NCBI GenBank assembly: GCA_041917255.1
Contig: JAYRYA010000006.1
Location: 1 to 64,000, forward strand
Source: Zoogloea sp041917255
GTDB lineage: Bacteria; Pseudomonadota; Gammaproteobacteria; Burkholderiales; Rhodocyclaceae
Direction of reading: 5' to 3'
Length of the DNA: 64,000 nt
Positions within the stretch are counted from its first letter, which is position 1, and each line of letters begins with the position of its first letter. Of the stretch, positions 34,170 to 42,079 are shown piece after piece. A model generated the notes under the pieces. It was not told the DNA's origin, ran no database searches, and worked only from the letters and a program-made list of their open reading frames with translations. A program made the position numbers and the translations under genes.

Positions 34170-35177
34170 TCACGCTGCCGGGCGCGCGTCATTGCTCCGC
34201 CGCTGCGCACCCTTTACCCGGTACATGCGCTGGTCGGCGGTGTGGAGCAGGCTCTCGATGTCGGCGCCATCGTCCGGAAAAGCCGCAGCGCCGATGCTCG
34301 CACGCAGCGGAAATTCCCGCCCGTCAAACAGCAAGGGCGGCTCGATCTCCTTTTGAATCCGCTGAATGATCACTTCCCCGCCCTCGGGCATCTCCACCGG
34401 CGAGAGGATCACGCCGAACTCGTCGCCCCCGAGCCGCGCCACCGTATCGGTCTCGCGGGCACAAGCCTGAAGCCGGCGGGCCATTTCCTTGATCGCCGCA
34501 TCGCCCACGCGATGACCAAAGGTATCGTTGAGCTGCTTCAGGCCGTCCATGTCGATCATCAGCACCCCGGCGGGGCGCTTCTCGCGATGATGCCGTGCCA
34601 GCACACTGCGCAGCCGGTCGATGTAGAGCGCGCGGTTGGCAAGCCCCGTCATTTCATCGTGGGTGGCCCGGTAGAACAGCGCTTCACTGTCGTACTTGCT
34701 CGAGAAGTACATGGCCGCGGCGATCAGCTCGGAGAGCAGATCCAGCACCTGCACGTCCGCTTCGTCGAAGTGACCGGGGCGAGCCGACATGGCTTTCAGC
34801 ACCCCCACCGTCTCGCCATCGTAGCGCAGCGGCACCACGATCATCGAGCGCAGCCCGACTTTCCGGCAGGCTTCCCGATCGACCCGCGGATCAGTCTCGG
34901 CGTCGCCGCAGAACAGGATCTCGCCCGTCGTCACGCAGCGCCCCGACAGGCTGCCCTCCAGCTTGATCCGCAACCCGAGCTGCCCGCTGGCGGCGCCCGA
35001 TCCGGCGCGGTAAACCATCTCGTCTCCCTCGGCCAATTCAATGGCTGCGCCATCCGCTTCGATCAGCGTCAAGGTACGCTCGACAACCAGCGCCATGGTG
35101 CCCGCAAGATCGAGCCCGAGTTTGGCGATCTCGGTCTGGGTTGCAATGATGTCGAGCAACTGACTGGTGGAAGGCAT
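34170..35177 (-). CDS. GAF-GGDEF diguanylate cyclase
   Basis: This cytoplasmic enzyme makes cyclic di-GMP. Residues about 20-160 form a GAF sensor domain (DGAAIELAEGDEMVYRAGSGA ... FCGDAETDPRVD ... RSMIVVPLRYDGETVGVLK). Residues about 170-330 form a GGDEF domain with the intact active site RLGGDEFGVIL and an upstream DMDGLKQLNDTFGHRVGD loop. The inhibitory RxxD site is not obvious. No membrane segment is seen among the 335 residues. Its product could act on the c-di-GMP riboswitch found elsewhere in this window. Confidence 0.92.
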   Translation of the reverse strand: MPSTSQLLDIIATQTEIAKLGLDLAGTMALVVERTLTLIEADGAAIELAEGDEMVYRAGSGAASGQLGLRIKLEGSLSGRCVTTGEILFCGDAETDPRVDREACRKVGLRSMIVVPLRYDGETVGVLKAMSARPGHFDEADVQVLDLLSELIAAAMYFSSKYDSEALFYRATHDEMTGLANRALYIDRLRSVLARHHREKRPAGVLMIDMDGLKQLNDTFGHRVGDAAIKEMARRLQACARETDTVARLGGDEFGVILSPVEMPEGGEVIIQRIQKEIEPPLLFDGREFPLRASIGAAAFPDDGADIESLLHTADQRMYRVKGAQRRSNDARPAA

Positions 35178-35391
35178 TCGGGGTCACGGCTTACGGGGGA
35201 AGACGCGAAAAACTATACACCTTTAGTCATAGGCGATAGCCGCTCGAACGCCAGCCCTCAAGGCTTTCCCGCGCTAACCGCACAGCTGCGTCGACACACC
35301 TGCCACCCACACGCCGGGCCGTCGGCGCGCGATCATGGGTGACAATTCGTGAGGGGCAGGTTCCGATGCAAGGGATCGTCCCGAGAGCCCT

Positions 35392-35721
35392 TCAGCGCCC
35401 CGGCTGCACCACGATCACGCCCATCCCCACCAGCGCGATCACCGCGCCTGCGACATCCCAGCGCGTCAGCGCCACGCCATCCACGAAACGCAGCCACAGC
35501 AGTGCAACGCCGATGTACATCCCTCCATAGGCCGCGTAGGTGCGTCCGGCCGCGGTGGGATGAAGGGTGAGCAGCCACGCAAACACACCGAGGGAAAGTG
35601 CCGCAGGCAGAAGCAGGAATGCGCTCTTGCCCTGACGCAGCACGAGCCACGGCAAGTAACAGCCGACGATCTCGGCAAGGGCGGTGATGGCAAAAAGGGC
35701 GCCGGCGCGTAGCAGGTCCAT
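35392..35721 (-). CDS. ynfA: YnfA family (UPF0060) membrane protein
   Basis: A 109-residue inner-membrane protein with four helices (LRAGALFAITALAEIVGCYLPWLVLRQ ... WLLTLHPTAAGRTYAAYGGMYIGVALLWL), the UPF0060/YnfA signature, a relative of small multidrug resistance transporters. ATG 35721 is the start by homology. It is monocistronic. The 214 bases between its stop and the diguanylate cyclase gene hold only that gene's promoter region. Confidence 0.9.
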   Translation of the reverse strand: MDLLRAGALFAITALAEIVGCYLPWLVLRQGKSAFLLLPAALSLGVFAWLLTLHPTAAGRTYAAYGGMYIGVALLWLRFVDGVALTRWDVAGAVIALVGMGVIVVQPGR

Positions 35722-35932
35722 GGTGATCTCCGGTTCGTTGCCGGAAGCATTCTGGCATGACGATGTGGGACGCACCGTGGAACCTGTGCTGACGTTTAAG
35801 GACAGCGCTGGACAGGCGCGGTTGCTGATGAACACGGCGCATCAACCTGGCCGCAATCCGCCAGCCCCCATTCCGCTTGTGGAACAATCGCGTCCTTTCG
35901 TCTGCTGCGCATTTCCGGCACTTGAATCTGCA

Positions 35933-36622
35933 ATGGCTGCTTCCTCCGTGATTCCTGCTGCATCCACCCAGCTGCTGCTGTGCCTTGCGCCCGACTGGGA
36001 TTCGCCGGGCGGCGTGCTGCTGCGGGCCGAGCGCGACGCCGCGGGCGGCTGGCGGCCAGTGAGTACGCCGCTGCCGGTGATGCTGGGGCAGCGGGGGCTG
36101 GCGTGGGGCCAGGGCCTGCACCCGGCGATGGCCGGCCGGACGAAGCGCGAGGGCGACGGACGGGCGCCGGCGGGGGTGTTTGCGATCACTGCGTTGTTCG
36201 GCGATGCGCCCGCCGACGCACCACTGCCCGCGGCGTTCCGCCTGCCCTATCACCCGGCCCGGCGGGGGCTCAAGTGCGTGGATGATCCTGCCTCAACGCA
36301 CTACAACTGCATCGTGGATGCGGCAAGCGTGCCCGACGACTGGGCAAGCTGCGAAGACATGCTGCGCGACGACCGGCGCTACGAGCTGGGCGCAGTGGTG
36401 GCCCACAACACGAATCCGCCGGTGCCTGGGGCGGGCTCGTGCATCTTCCTGCACGTGTGGGAGGCGCCGGGCACACCCACCGCCGGATGCACCGCGATGG
36501 CGCTGGCCCACATGCAGGAGATCGCCCTGTGGCTGGATGCCACCCGGGCGCCGGTGCTGGTGCAGCTGCCCGAATCCGAATATGCGCGCCTTCGACAGGC
36601 CTGGGGGTTGCCCCGGCGGTGA
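35933..36622 (+). CDS. L,D-transpeptidase (YkuD) family protein
   Basis: A 229-residue protein with a YkuD-type catalytic motif: HVWEAPGTPTAGCTAMALAHM, where His and the Cys of GCTAM are the catalytic residues. Such enzymes form 3-3 cross-links in peptidoglycan or attach lipoproteins to it. The middle segment (EGDGRAPAGVFAITALFG) is the usual substrate-side strand. The frame is open upstream, but ATG 35933 (MAASSVIP) is the best start. No clear signal peptide is seen, so export is uncertain. Confidence 0.82.
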   Translation: MAASSVIPAASTQLLLCLAPDWDSPGGVLLRAERDAAGGWRPVSTPLPVMLGQRGLAWGQGLHPAMAGRTKREGDGRAPAGVFAITALFGDAPADAPLPAAFRLPYHPARRGLKCVDDPASTHYNCIVDAASVPDDWASCEDMLRDDRRYELGAVVAHNTNPPVPGAGSCIFLHVWEAPGTPTAGCTAMALAHMQEIALWLDATRAPVLVQLPESEYARLRQAWGLPRR

Positions 36623-36678
36623 CACCAGCCCATGCCACCGCTAGACTCAGCCCCTTTCCATCCCACCACCCCGTCATC

Positions 36679-37929
36679 GTGCTCAACCGCATCTGGGTTG
36701 CCCTCGTTCTGGTCGGTTTTCTCGCCACCCTGATGCAGACGCTGCAGGGCGATCTGCAGCTGTTCTCCCGCGTGCTCACCGGGCTGTTCGACACCGCGAA
36801 GACTGGCTTCGACATCGCCATCGGGCTGGTGGGGGTGATGAGCCTGTGGCTGGGGGTGATGAAGATCGGCGAGAAGGGCGGGCTGATCCAGCTCTTCGGG
36901 CGGCTGATGGCGCCCTTCTTCCGGCGCGTGTTTCCGGACATCCCCCCAGGCCACCCGGCCAGCGGCAGCATCGTGATGAACGTCAGCGCCAACATGCTGG
37001 GGCTGGACAACGCGGCCACGCCCCTGGGCCTCAAGGCGATGCGGGAGCTGCAGGAGATCAACCCGCACAAGGACACCGCCAGCAACCCGATGATCATGTT
37101 CCTGGTGCTCAACACGGCGGGCATCACGCTGATCCCCACCTCGGTGATCGCCATCCGCCAGAGCATGGCGGTACAGCAGGGGCTGGCGGGTTTCAACGCG
37201 GCGGACATCTTCCTACCCACGCTGCTGTCCACCTTCATCTCGTTTTGCGCGGGGCTGATCGCGGTGGCCGCGTGGCAGCGCATCAACCTGCTGTCAGGCC
37301 CGGTGCTGGCCTTCTTCGCCGGCTTCGCGGCGCTCATGGGCGGGCTCTACGCGTGGCTCGCTCCGATGCCGCCGGACACCATGGCGCAGATGATCGGCTT
37401 GCTGGGCAGCGGGATCATCGTGTCGATCATCGTGGTCTTCGTGGGCGTGGCGGCGCTGCGCGGCGTGGATGTGTACGACAGCTTCGTGGAGGGCGCGAAG
37501 GAGGGTTTCGGGGTTGCGGTGCAGATCATCCCCTACCTGATCGCCATGCTGGTGGCGATCTCGATCTTTCGCACCAGCGGCTGCATGGGTTATCTGGTGG
37601 AGGGCATCCGCAGCGTGGTCATCGCCCTGGGGATGAACGCCGACTTCGTACCGGCGCTGCCAGTGGGGCTGATGAAGACCCTATCGGGCAGCGGCGCCCG
37701 CGGATTGATGGTGGACGTGATGACCACCTATGGCGTGGATTCCTTTCAAGGCAAGCTCGCGGCGATCATCCAGGGCTCCACCGAAACCACCTTCTACGTG
37801 CTGGCGGTGTACTTTGGCAGCGTGAACATCACCAAAACCCGCTACGCGGTGGCCTGCGGGCTGATCGCCGACTTCGTGGGGCTGATCGGGGCGATCATGG
37901 TGGGCTACCTGTTCTATCACGGGGGCTGA
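36679..37929 (+). CDS. SpmA-SpmB fusion (nucleoside-recognition/gate domain membrane protein)
   Basis: A 416-residue inner-membrane protein joining the two spore maturation proteins SpmA (about 1-200; VMKIGEKGGLIQLFGRLMAPFFRRVFPDIP, NMLGLDNAATPLGLKAM) and SpmB (about 230-416; VEGAKEGFGVAVQIIPYLIAMLVAI, GSTETTFYVLAVYFGSV). Both are 'Gate' domain proteins thought to move nucleosides or similar ligands. Non-sporulating proteobacteria often carry such fusions; their role is unknown. The start is probably the GTG at 36679, because no ATG fits the family start. Nearby peptidoglycan genes suggest an envelope role. Confidence 0.85.
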   Translation: MLNRIWVALVLVGFLATLMQTLQGDLQLFSRVLTGLFDTAKTGFDIAIGLVGVMSLWLGVMKIGEKGGLIQLFGRLMAPFFRRVFPDIPPGHPASGSIVMNVSANMLGLDNAATPLGLKAMRELQEINPHKDTASNPMIMFLVLNTAGITLIPTSVIAIRQSMAVQQGLAGFNAADIFLPTLLSTFISFCAGLIAVAAWQRINLLSGPVLAFFAGFAALMGGLYAWLAPMPPDTMAQMIGLLGSGIIVSIIVVFVGVAALRGVDVYDSFVEGAKEGFGVAVQIIPYLIAMLVAISIFRTSGCMGYLVEGIRSVVIALGMNADFVPALPVGLMKTLSGSGARGLMVDVMTTYGVDSFQGKLAAIIQGSTETTFYVLAVYFGSVNITKTRYAVACGLIADFVGLIGAIMVGYLFYHGG

Positions 37930-37991
37930 GCCCCCAGCCTGTGTGACGCAAGTCGCACTCACCGTCTCGTCCGGCCCACAGTGCCCACCAG

Positions 37992-38010
37992 TTGGCACAC
38001 GGCCTGCTTT
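37992..38010 (+). promoter_or_regulatory. Sigma-54-type promoter
   Basis: TTGGCAC, then ACGGC, then CTGCTTT. The invariant GG (37994-37995) and GC (38006-38007) are 10 bases apart, as required for RpoN. It lies 34 bases upstream of a 37-codon reading frame. An imperfect dyad at about 37941-37957 could bind an activator. Confidence 0.6.
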
Positions 38011-38043
38011 TCTCTTGATAAATCATGTATCAGGAGAAACATC

Positions 38044-38157
38044 ATGGATAGCGGATTGGCCGAAATCGTTGCAATGGCAACCGTTGGCGCCTATTCACCC
38101 CTCGCCCTGGCGATGGCGTGGCGCGCAATCCGATGCACCAGCACGGGACGGCGCTGA
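38044..38157 (+). CDS. Possible 37-residue micropeptide
   Basis: A short frame starts with ATG after a good Shine-Dalgarno (CAGGAGAAACATC) and behind a sigma-54-type promoter. The product MDSGLAEIVAMATVGAY... has a hydrophobic middle (about residues 5-27) and a basic C-terminus (RCTSTGRR), so it could be a small membrane peptide. No family is recognised. Promoter, SD and spacing support it, but its size makes coding uncertain. The gap 37930-38222 contains nothing else apparent except the hairpin at the end of the SpmAB gene. Confidence 0.45.
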   Translation: MDSGLAEIVAMATVGAYSPLALAMAWRAIRCTSTGRR

Positions 38158-38222
38158 GTCTCGCCCAGCACATTTTTGTGCATCGCACAAATTCTCGTAA
38201 TGGGCTTTCGCCTCGCCCGGCG

Positions 38223-39068
38223 CTAGCCCGACATGCGCACGAGCCGGGTGATGCGCACATCCACGGTGATCTCCAGCCGGGTGAGCGCCGCCGCCCGCGC
38301 CCGGCCCTCCGCCGTCGCCCGGTAGAGATGGGGCGTCATCACCAGCAGATCGCCGATCAGGCCGGCGCACGGTAGCGCAGCCGGATAGCACAGGGTTTCC
38401 ACCTCCAGCAGCTCGAACCCCGACGGCGCCACGAAGGCCGGCTTGGTGTCTTCCTTCAGGCGCGGGTAGATGATCTCGCGCAGCTCCCGCAGGTGATCCG
38501 GCCCTGCATCCACCTGCACGATGCGCCCGCCGGGCCGAAGCACCCGGGCGAATTCGGGATACACCGGAAAGCCGAACATGCACAGCAGGCGGTCGACGCT
38601 GGCCGGAAGCACCGGCAGCCGGGCGTTGGTGCCCACCACCCAGGCGGGCCGTTTGTCGTGTTTGGCCGCCGCCAGCACCGCCCACTTCGAGATGTCGAGG
38701 CCCAGTACCGCCAGTTGCAGATCGGGCCCGGCCGCCGCGGCCAGCTGGCGCAGGTAATAGCCTTCGCCACAGCCCGCATCCAGACAGCTCACCTGCGTCG
38801 CTGGCACCAGATCGGCGAGTGCCGCCTGGGCGGTGGCTGCCGCGATGGGCTGGTAGACCCCGCTCTCCAGATAGCGCCGCCTGGCCGCGACCATCTCCTT
38901 GCTGTCGCCGGGATCCTTCGAGCGCTTGTGCTGCACCGGCAGCAGGTTGGCGTAGCCTTGGCTGGCGATGTCGAAGCTGTGGCCGGCGGCGCAGCGCCAG
39001 CTGGCGCCCTGGCGTGTCAGCGCGGCGCCGTCGAGGGGGCAGGCAAGGGCCTGGAAGGGCAGGATCAT
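38223..39068 (-). CDS. rlmA: 23S rRNA (guanine-N1)-methyltransferase RlmA-like
   Basis: This SAM-dependent methyltransferase probably modifies G745 of 23S rRNA. The 281 residues have an N-terminal zinc-binding segment (LACPLDGAALTR ... WRCAAGHSFDIASQGYANLL) followed by HKRSKDPGDSKEMVAARRRYLESG, typical of RlmA, and a Rossmann methyltransferase domain with SAM motif CLDAGCGEGYYLRQL. Length fits RlmA(I). It is downstream of the spermidine-synthase-like gene, about 90 bases away. Confidence 0.9.
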   Translation of the reverse strand: MILPFQALACPLDGAALTRQGASWRCAAGHSFDIASQGYANLLPVQHKRSKDPGDSKEMVAARRRYLESGVYQPIAAATAQAALADLVPATQVSCLDAGCGEGYYLRQLAAAAGPDLQLAVLGLDISKWAVLAAAKHDKRPAWVVGTNARLPVLPASVDRLLCMFGFPVYPEFARVLRPGGRIVQVDAGPDHLRELREIIYPRLKEDTKPAFVAPSGFELLEVETLCYPAALPCAGLIGDLLVMTPHLYRATAEGRARAAALTRLEITVDVRITRLVRMSG

Positions 39069-39160
39069 CGGGTCGGGGTTGTGGCTGGACGGATGGGGAG
39101 GCAGGTGCGCCGGGGCAGATTCTGACGCGATCCGCCGTGGCCGTCACTTCGGCAGGCAGT

Positions 39161-40057
39161 TCAGGTGTAGCGGGTGCGCCGGCTGCGTTCGAGCCGCTGG
39201 GCAAACCGGGGGTAATCCAGCCCGGTGCGGGCACGCAGCGCCTTGGCGAGGTTGCCGATCTCACGCCAACGGGGCGTGAAACCGGGCTGGCGGAAGGCGA
39301 AGATGATGTCGTTGCCGTCGGGCAGACGGATCGACAGCAGGCGGTCGTCGAACACCTGGGCGATCATCGCCAGATGATCTTCGCGGCTGTCCTTGTCGCC
39401 GGCCAGGTTGGCCACCATGATGCCGCGCCCCGAGAGCGCCTCGTGCACGTCCTGGTAGAAGCCGATGGAGCTCACCGAGCCGGACAGCCCGTGGCGGTCG
39501 AAGGCGTCCATCATGATGATGTCCGGGCGGTCTTCCCATTCGCGGCTCTTCACCACCCAGTCGGCGCCGTCGCCTTCGATCACGGCAAGGCGGGCGTCGT
39601 CCGGCGGCAGCTCGAACTCATCCCGGAAGGCGATCACGTTGGGGTCGATCTCGACCACCGCGATCTTCGCCGAGCCCACATGGCGGTAGCAGAACTTGGC
39701 CAGCGATCCGCCCCCCAGGCCCAGCATCAGGATCTGCCGCGGGCGCTGGCAGAACAGCAGGAAGCCCATCATCGCCTGGGTGTAATCCAGCGCCAAGGCG
39801 TACGGATCCTTCAGGTTCATGGTGCTCTGGATGAGCGACAACGAGAAATGCAGGCTGCGGGTGGTGCCGTCGTCGATCACGAAGGGCTTGTCGTACTCGC
39901 CCGAGCGCACCTGACGCAGCAGCCACTGGCTATCGCAGTCCGCTGGCTCGATGAGGTGGATGGTGTCGGTGTCGGACAGAAACGGACTGGGCAATACGAG
40001 GATGGAGGGTGACGAAGCAGGCACGGCGGGGCTTACAAGGGCATGACGGGCGTCCAT
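39161..40057 (-). CDS. Spermidine synthase-like protein
   Basis: A Rossmann-fold enzyme resembling spermidine synthase. About 298 residues from the ATG at 40057 (another ATG at 40108 is possible) contain ILMLGLGGGSLAKFCYRH, VVEIDPNVIAFRDEFELP, VIEGDGADWV and DIIMMDAFDRHGL. These are the decarboxy-SAM/polyamine-binding positions, but the set of gatekeeping Asp residues is not fully standard. Such SpeE-like proteins are often of unproven substrate. Together with speG at 19.2-19.7 kb it hints at polyamine metabolism, though the genes are not linked. Confidence 0.8.
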   Translation of the reverse strand: MDARHALVSPAVPASSPSILVLPSPFLSDTDTIHLIEPADCDSQWLLRQVRSGEYDKPFVIDDGTTRSLHFSLSLIQSTMNLKDPYALALDYTQAMMGFLLFCQRPRQILMLGLGGGSLAKFCYRHVGSAKIAVVEIDPNVIAFRDEFELPPDDARLAVIEGDGADWVVKSREWEDRPDIIMMDAFDRHGLSGSVSSIGFYQDVHEALSGRGIMVANLAGDKDSREDHLAMIAQVFDDRLLSIRLPDGNDIIFAFRQPGFTPRWREIGNLAKALRARTGLDYPRFAQRLERSRRTRYT

Positions 40058-40158
40058 TGTAAGTCGCCGCAGCGGCAGCGCGGAATCCGTACCCGATGTC
40101 AGGGCCATAACCCGGGCAAACTTGCCCCAACCTGGGGAAACCCCCTGGAAACTATGAC

Positions 40159-40185
40159 TAAAGTTATACCAGCGATCGTCGTTAG
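40159..40185 (+). promoter_or_regulatory. Sigma-28-type promoter of chemoreceptor gene 1
   Basis: TAAAGTTA, an 11-base spacer, then GTCGTTAG. The -35 box is near perfect and the spacing is exactly that of FliA promoters; the -10 box is partial. It is about 78 bases before the chemoreceptor ATG. Confidence 0.6.
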
Positions 40186-40262
40186 CGCATATCAGCGCAA
40201 CCTGTTGGAGGCTCCCTCCGCGGCCGCTGCCGATCTGACAAATTGCTACTCCGGGGATCGCC

Positions 40263-41873
40263 ATGACCATCGCCAAACGACTTCTACTGCTCGTCGGCGC
40301 TGCCTTAGCCAGCCTGATCGCACTGACCTTCATCAACCATCAGCAGATGAACAAGGTGTTTGACTCGGCAAATTATGCGTCGGTCAACATCGTGCCGAGC
40401 ATCGAGATTCTCAACAAAGTGTCGATGGACTTCGGTCGCCTGCGCCTGCGCCTGTACCGATACGTGTTGGCTACCGACAGTGCCGAAATGGCAGAGATCG
40501 AGAAGACCATGATCGAGTCACGCGGCGCGATCGATCAATCCCTCAAGAAGTACGAGAACTTCATCACCGACACCGAGGACAAGCGCCTGCTCGATTCCGA
40601 GAAGGCGGCGATCGTCGAGTACAACAAGGCGGTGGACGGCGTGCTGGCCATTTCCCGGGAGAACCGTACGGAAGACGCGCGTGGGCTCATCAAGAAGATC
40701 CAGCCCCAGGCGGTCAAGTTCATCGAGACCCTCGAAGCGCACATGAAATACAACGAGGAACTCGGCAAGCGCTCGGCGGAGGAAGCTATCGCCACCAAGG
40801 GTTCCGCCACCTGGCTCGCCCTCGGCATCCTGGGGGTGAGCGCGGCGGCGATGATCGCCATCAGCGTGCTGACGATCCGTAGCGTCACCGCCCGCATCGC
40901 AGAGGCGAATGACTTGACCAACCGCATCGCAGGAGGCGACCTGCGCCAGGTCACCGCTGGGGGTGGCGCCACCGACGAGATCGGCGAAATCCTCACAGCC
41001 CTCGACAAGATGCGCGCCGAGCTGGCCCAGACGATTGGCGGCGTGATCGCCAACTCCGACACCGTGGCCGGTGCGGCCTCCCAGCTGTCGGCCACCGCCC
41101 GCCAGGTGTCGGTGAGTACCGAGCAGCAGTCGTCATCCACATCCGCCGCCGCCGCCGCGGTGGAAGAGCTCACCGTGAGCATCGACCACGTGGCCAACAG
41201 CGCCGACGAAGCCAACAACCGGGCCATCGAGGCGGGTCGGCAGGCCGCCAACAGCGGCGCCGAGGTGGCTGCGGCCGCCGACAAGATCGGCAAGGTCGCC
41301 GATCAGGTGGAAAACACCTCCTCCCAGATCCAGCAGCTTTCCGAACAGGTCCAGCAGATCGACAAGATCACCGTGGTGATCCGCGAAGTGGCCGACCAGA
41401 CCAACCTGCTGGCCCTCAACGCCGCCATCGAAGCCGCCCGTGCCGGCGAGCAGGGCCGTGGTTTTGCGGTGGTCGCCGACGAAGTGCGCAAGCTCGCCGA
41501 ACGCACCACCAGCTCGGTGCAGGAGATCAGCAACGTCATCAATGCCATCCAGCAAGGTGCCGTCGGTGCCGTGACCAGCATGAATTCGAGCCGCAACCTG
41601 GTGGGCGAGGTGGTGTCCTCGGCCAATGTCGCCAGCAACTCGATGGGTAACATCCGCGACTCCGCCCACACCATGCAGGGCGCCATCGAGACCATCAGCG
41701 ACGCCCTGCGCGAGCAGCGCGGCGCCTCCACCGAGCTGGCCCGCAATGTGGAAGCCATCGCCCAGATGTCGGAGGAAAACTCCGCCGCGGTGGCCTCGGT
41801 CGCCGATACAGCCCACCGCCTCGTCAGCGTTTCGGACGATCTCAAGTCACGGGTGGCTCGCTTCCGGGTGTAA
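40263..41873 (+). CDS. Methyl-accepting chemotaxis protein 1
   Basis: A 536-residue transmembrane chemoreceptor. An N-terminal helix (LLLLVGAALASLIALTF) leads into a four-helix-bundle periplasmic sensor (about 30-185). A second helix (ATWLALGILGVSAAAMIAISVL) is followed by HAMP (about 210-265) and the signalling hairpin with tip EVADQTNLLALNAAIEAARAGEQGRGFAVVADEVRKLAERT. The ligand is unknown. The neighbouring chemoreceptor has the same length and an almost identical signalling half, so this is a tandem duplication. It has its own sigma-28-type promoter and a terminator. Confidence 0.93.
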   Translation: MTIAKRLLLLVGAALASLIALTFINHQQMNKVFDSANYASVNIVPSIEILNKVSMDFGRLRLRLYRYVLATDSAEMAEIEKTMIESRGAIDQSLKKYENFITDTEDKRLLDSEKAAIVEYNKAVDGVLAISRENRTEDARGLIKKIQPQAVKFIETLEAHMKYNEELGKRSAEEAIATKGSATWLALGILGVSAAAMIAISVLTIRSVTARIAEANDLTNRIAGGDLRQVTAGGGATDEIGEILTALDKMRAELAQTIGGVIANSDTVAGAASQLSATARQVSVSTEQQSSSTSAAAAAVEELTVSIDHVANSADEANNRAIEAGRQAANSGAEVAAAADKIGKVADQVENTSSQIQQLSEQVQQIDKITVVIREVADQTNLLALNAAIEAARAGEQGRGFAVVADEVRKLAERTTSSVQEISNVINAIQQGAVGAVTSMNSSRNLVGEVVSSANVASNSMGNIRDSAHTMQGAIETISDALREQRGASTELARNVEAIAQMSEENSAAVASVADTAHRLVSVSDDLKSRVARFRV

Positions 41874-41893
41874 ATCTGCAGTGCCCGCTACCG

Positions 41894-41920
41894 GCGGCCG
41901 CCTCCGGGCGGCCGCTGCTT
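41894..41920 (+). terminator. Terminator after chemoreceptor gene 1
   Basis: GCGGCCGCC (41894-41902), loop TCCG, then GGCGGCCGC (41907-41915), followed by TGCTTTCT. The stem is 9 bp and perfect. Confidence 0.7.
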
Positions 41921-41998
41921 TCTGTCGGTGCATAACGCCGGCACCGCCGCCAAAGAGACACGCCACCCATCCCATGGAGATATCCTCTGTTCATCTGA

Positions 41999-42025
41999 TC
42001 AAGTTTTGACGGGCAATGCCGTAGG
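41999..42025 (+). promoter_or_regulatory. Sigma-28-type promoter of chemoreceptor gene 2
   Basis: TCAAGTTT, an 11-base spacer, then GCCGTAGG. It matches the FliA -35 at seven of eight positions and begins GCCG at -10. It is about 55 bases before the second chemoreceptor ATG. Confidence 0.62.
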
Positions 42026-42079
42026 TGGCGATACAGCAACTGCCCGGGCGACGCGCCCCGCGCCCCAAAGATACCCGCC

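Noticed and set aside
35340..35395. GGGACGA element on the minus strand near the end of ynfA, considered as a guanidine-II riboswitch
   Set aside because: Only one hairpin copy is present, its loop differs from ACGR in a proper stem, and it lies downstream of ynfA rather than before it.
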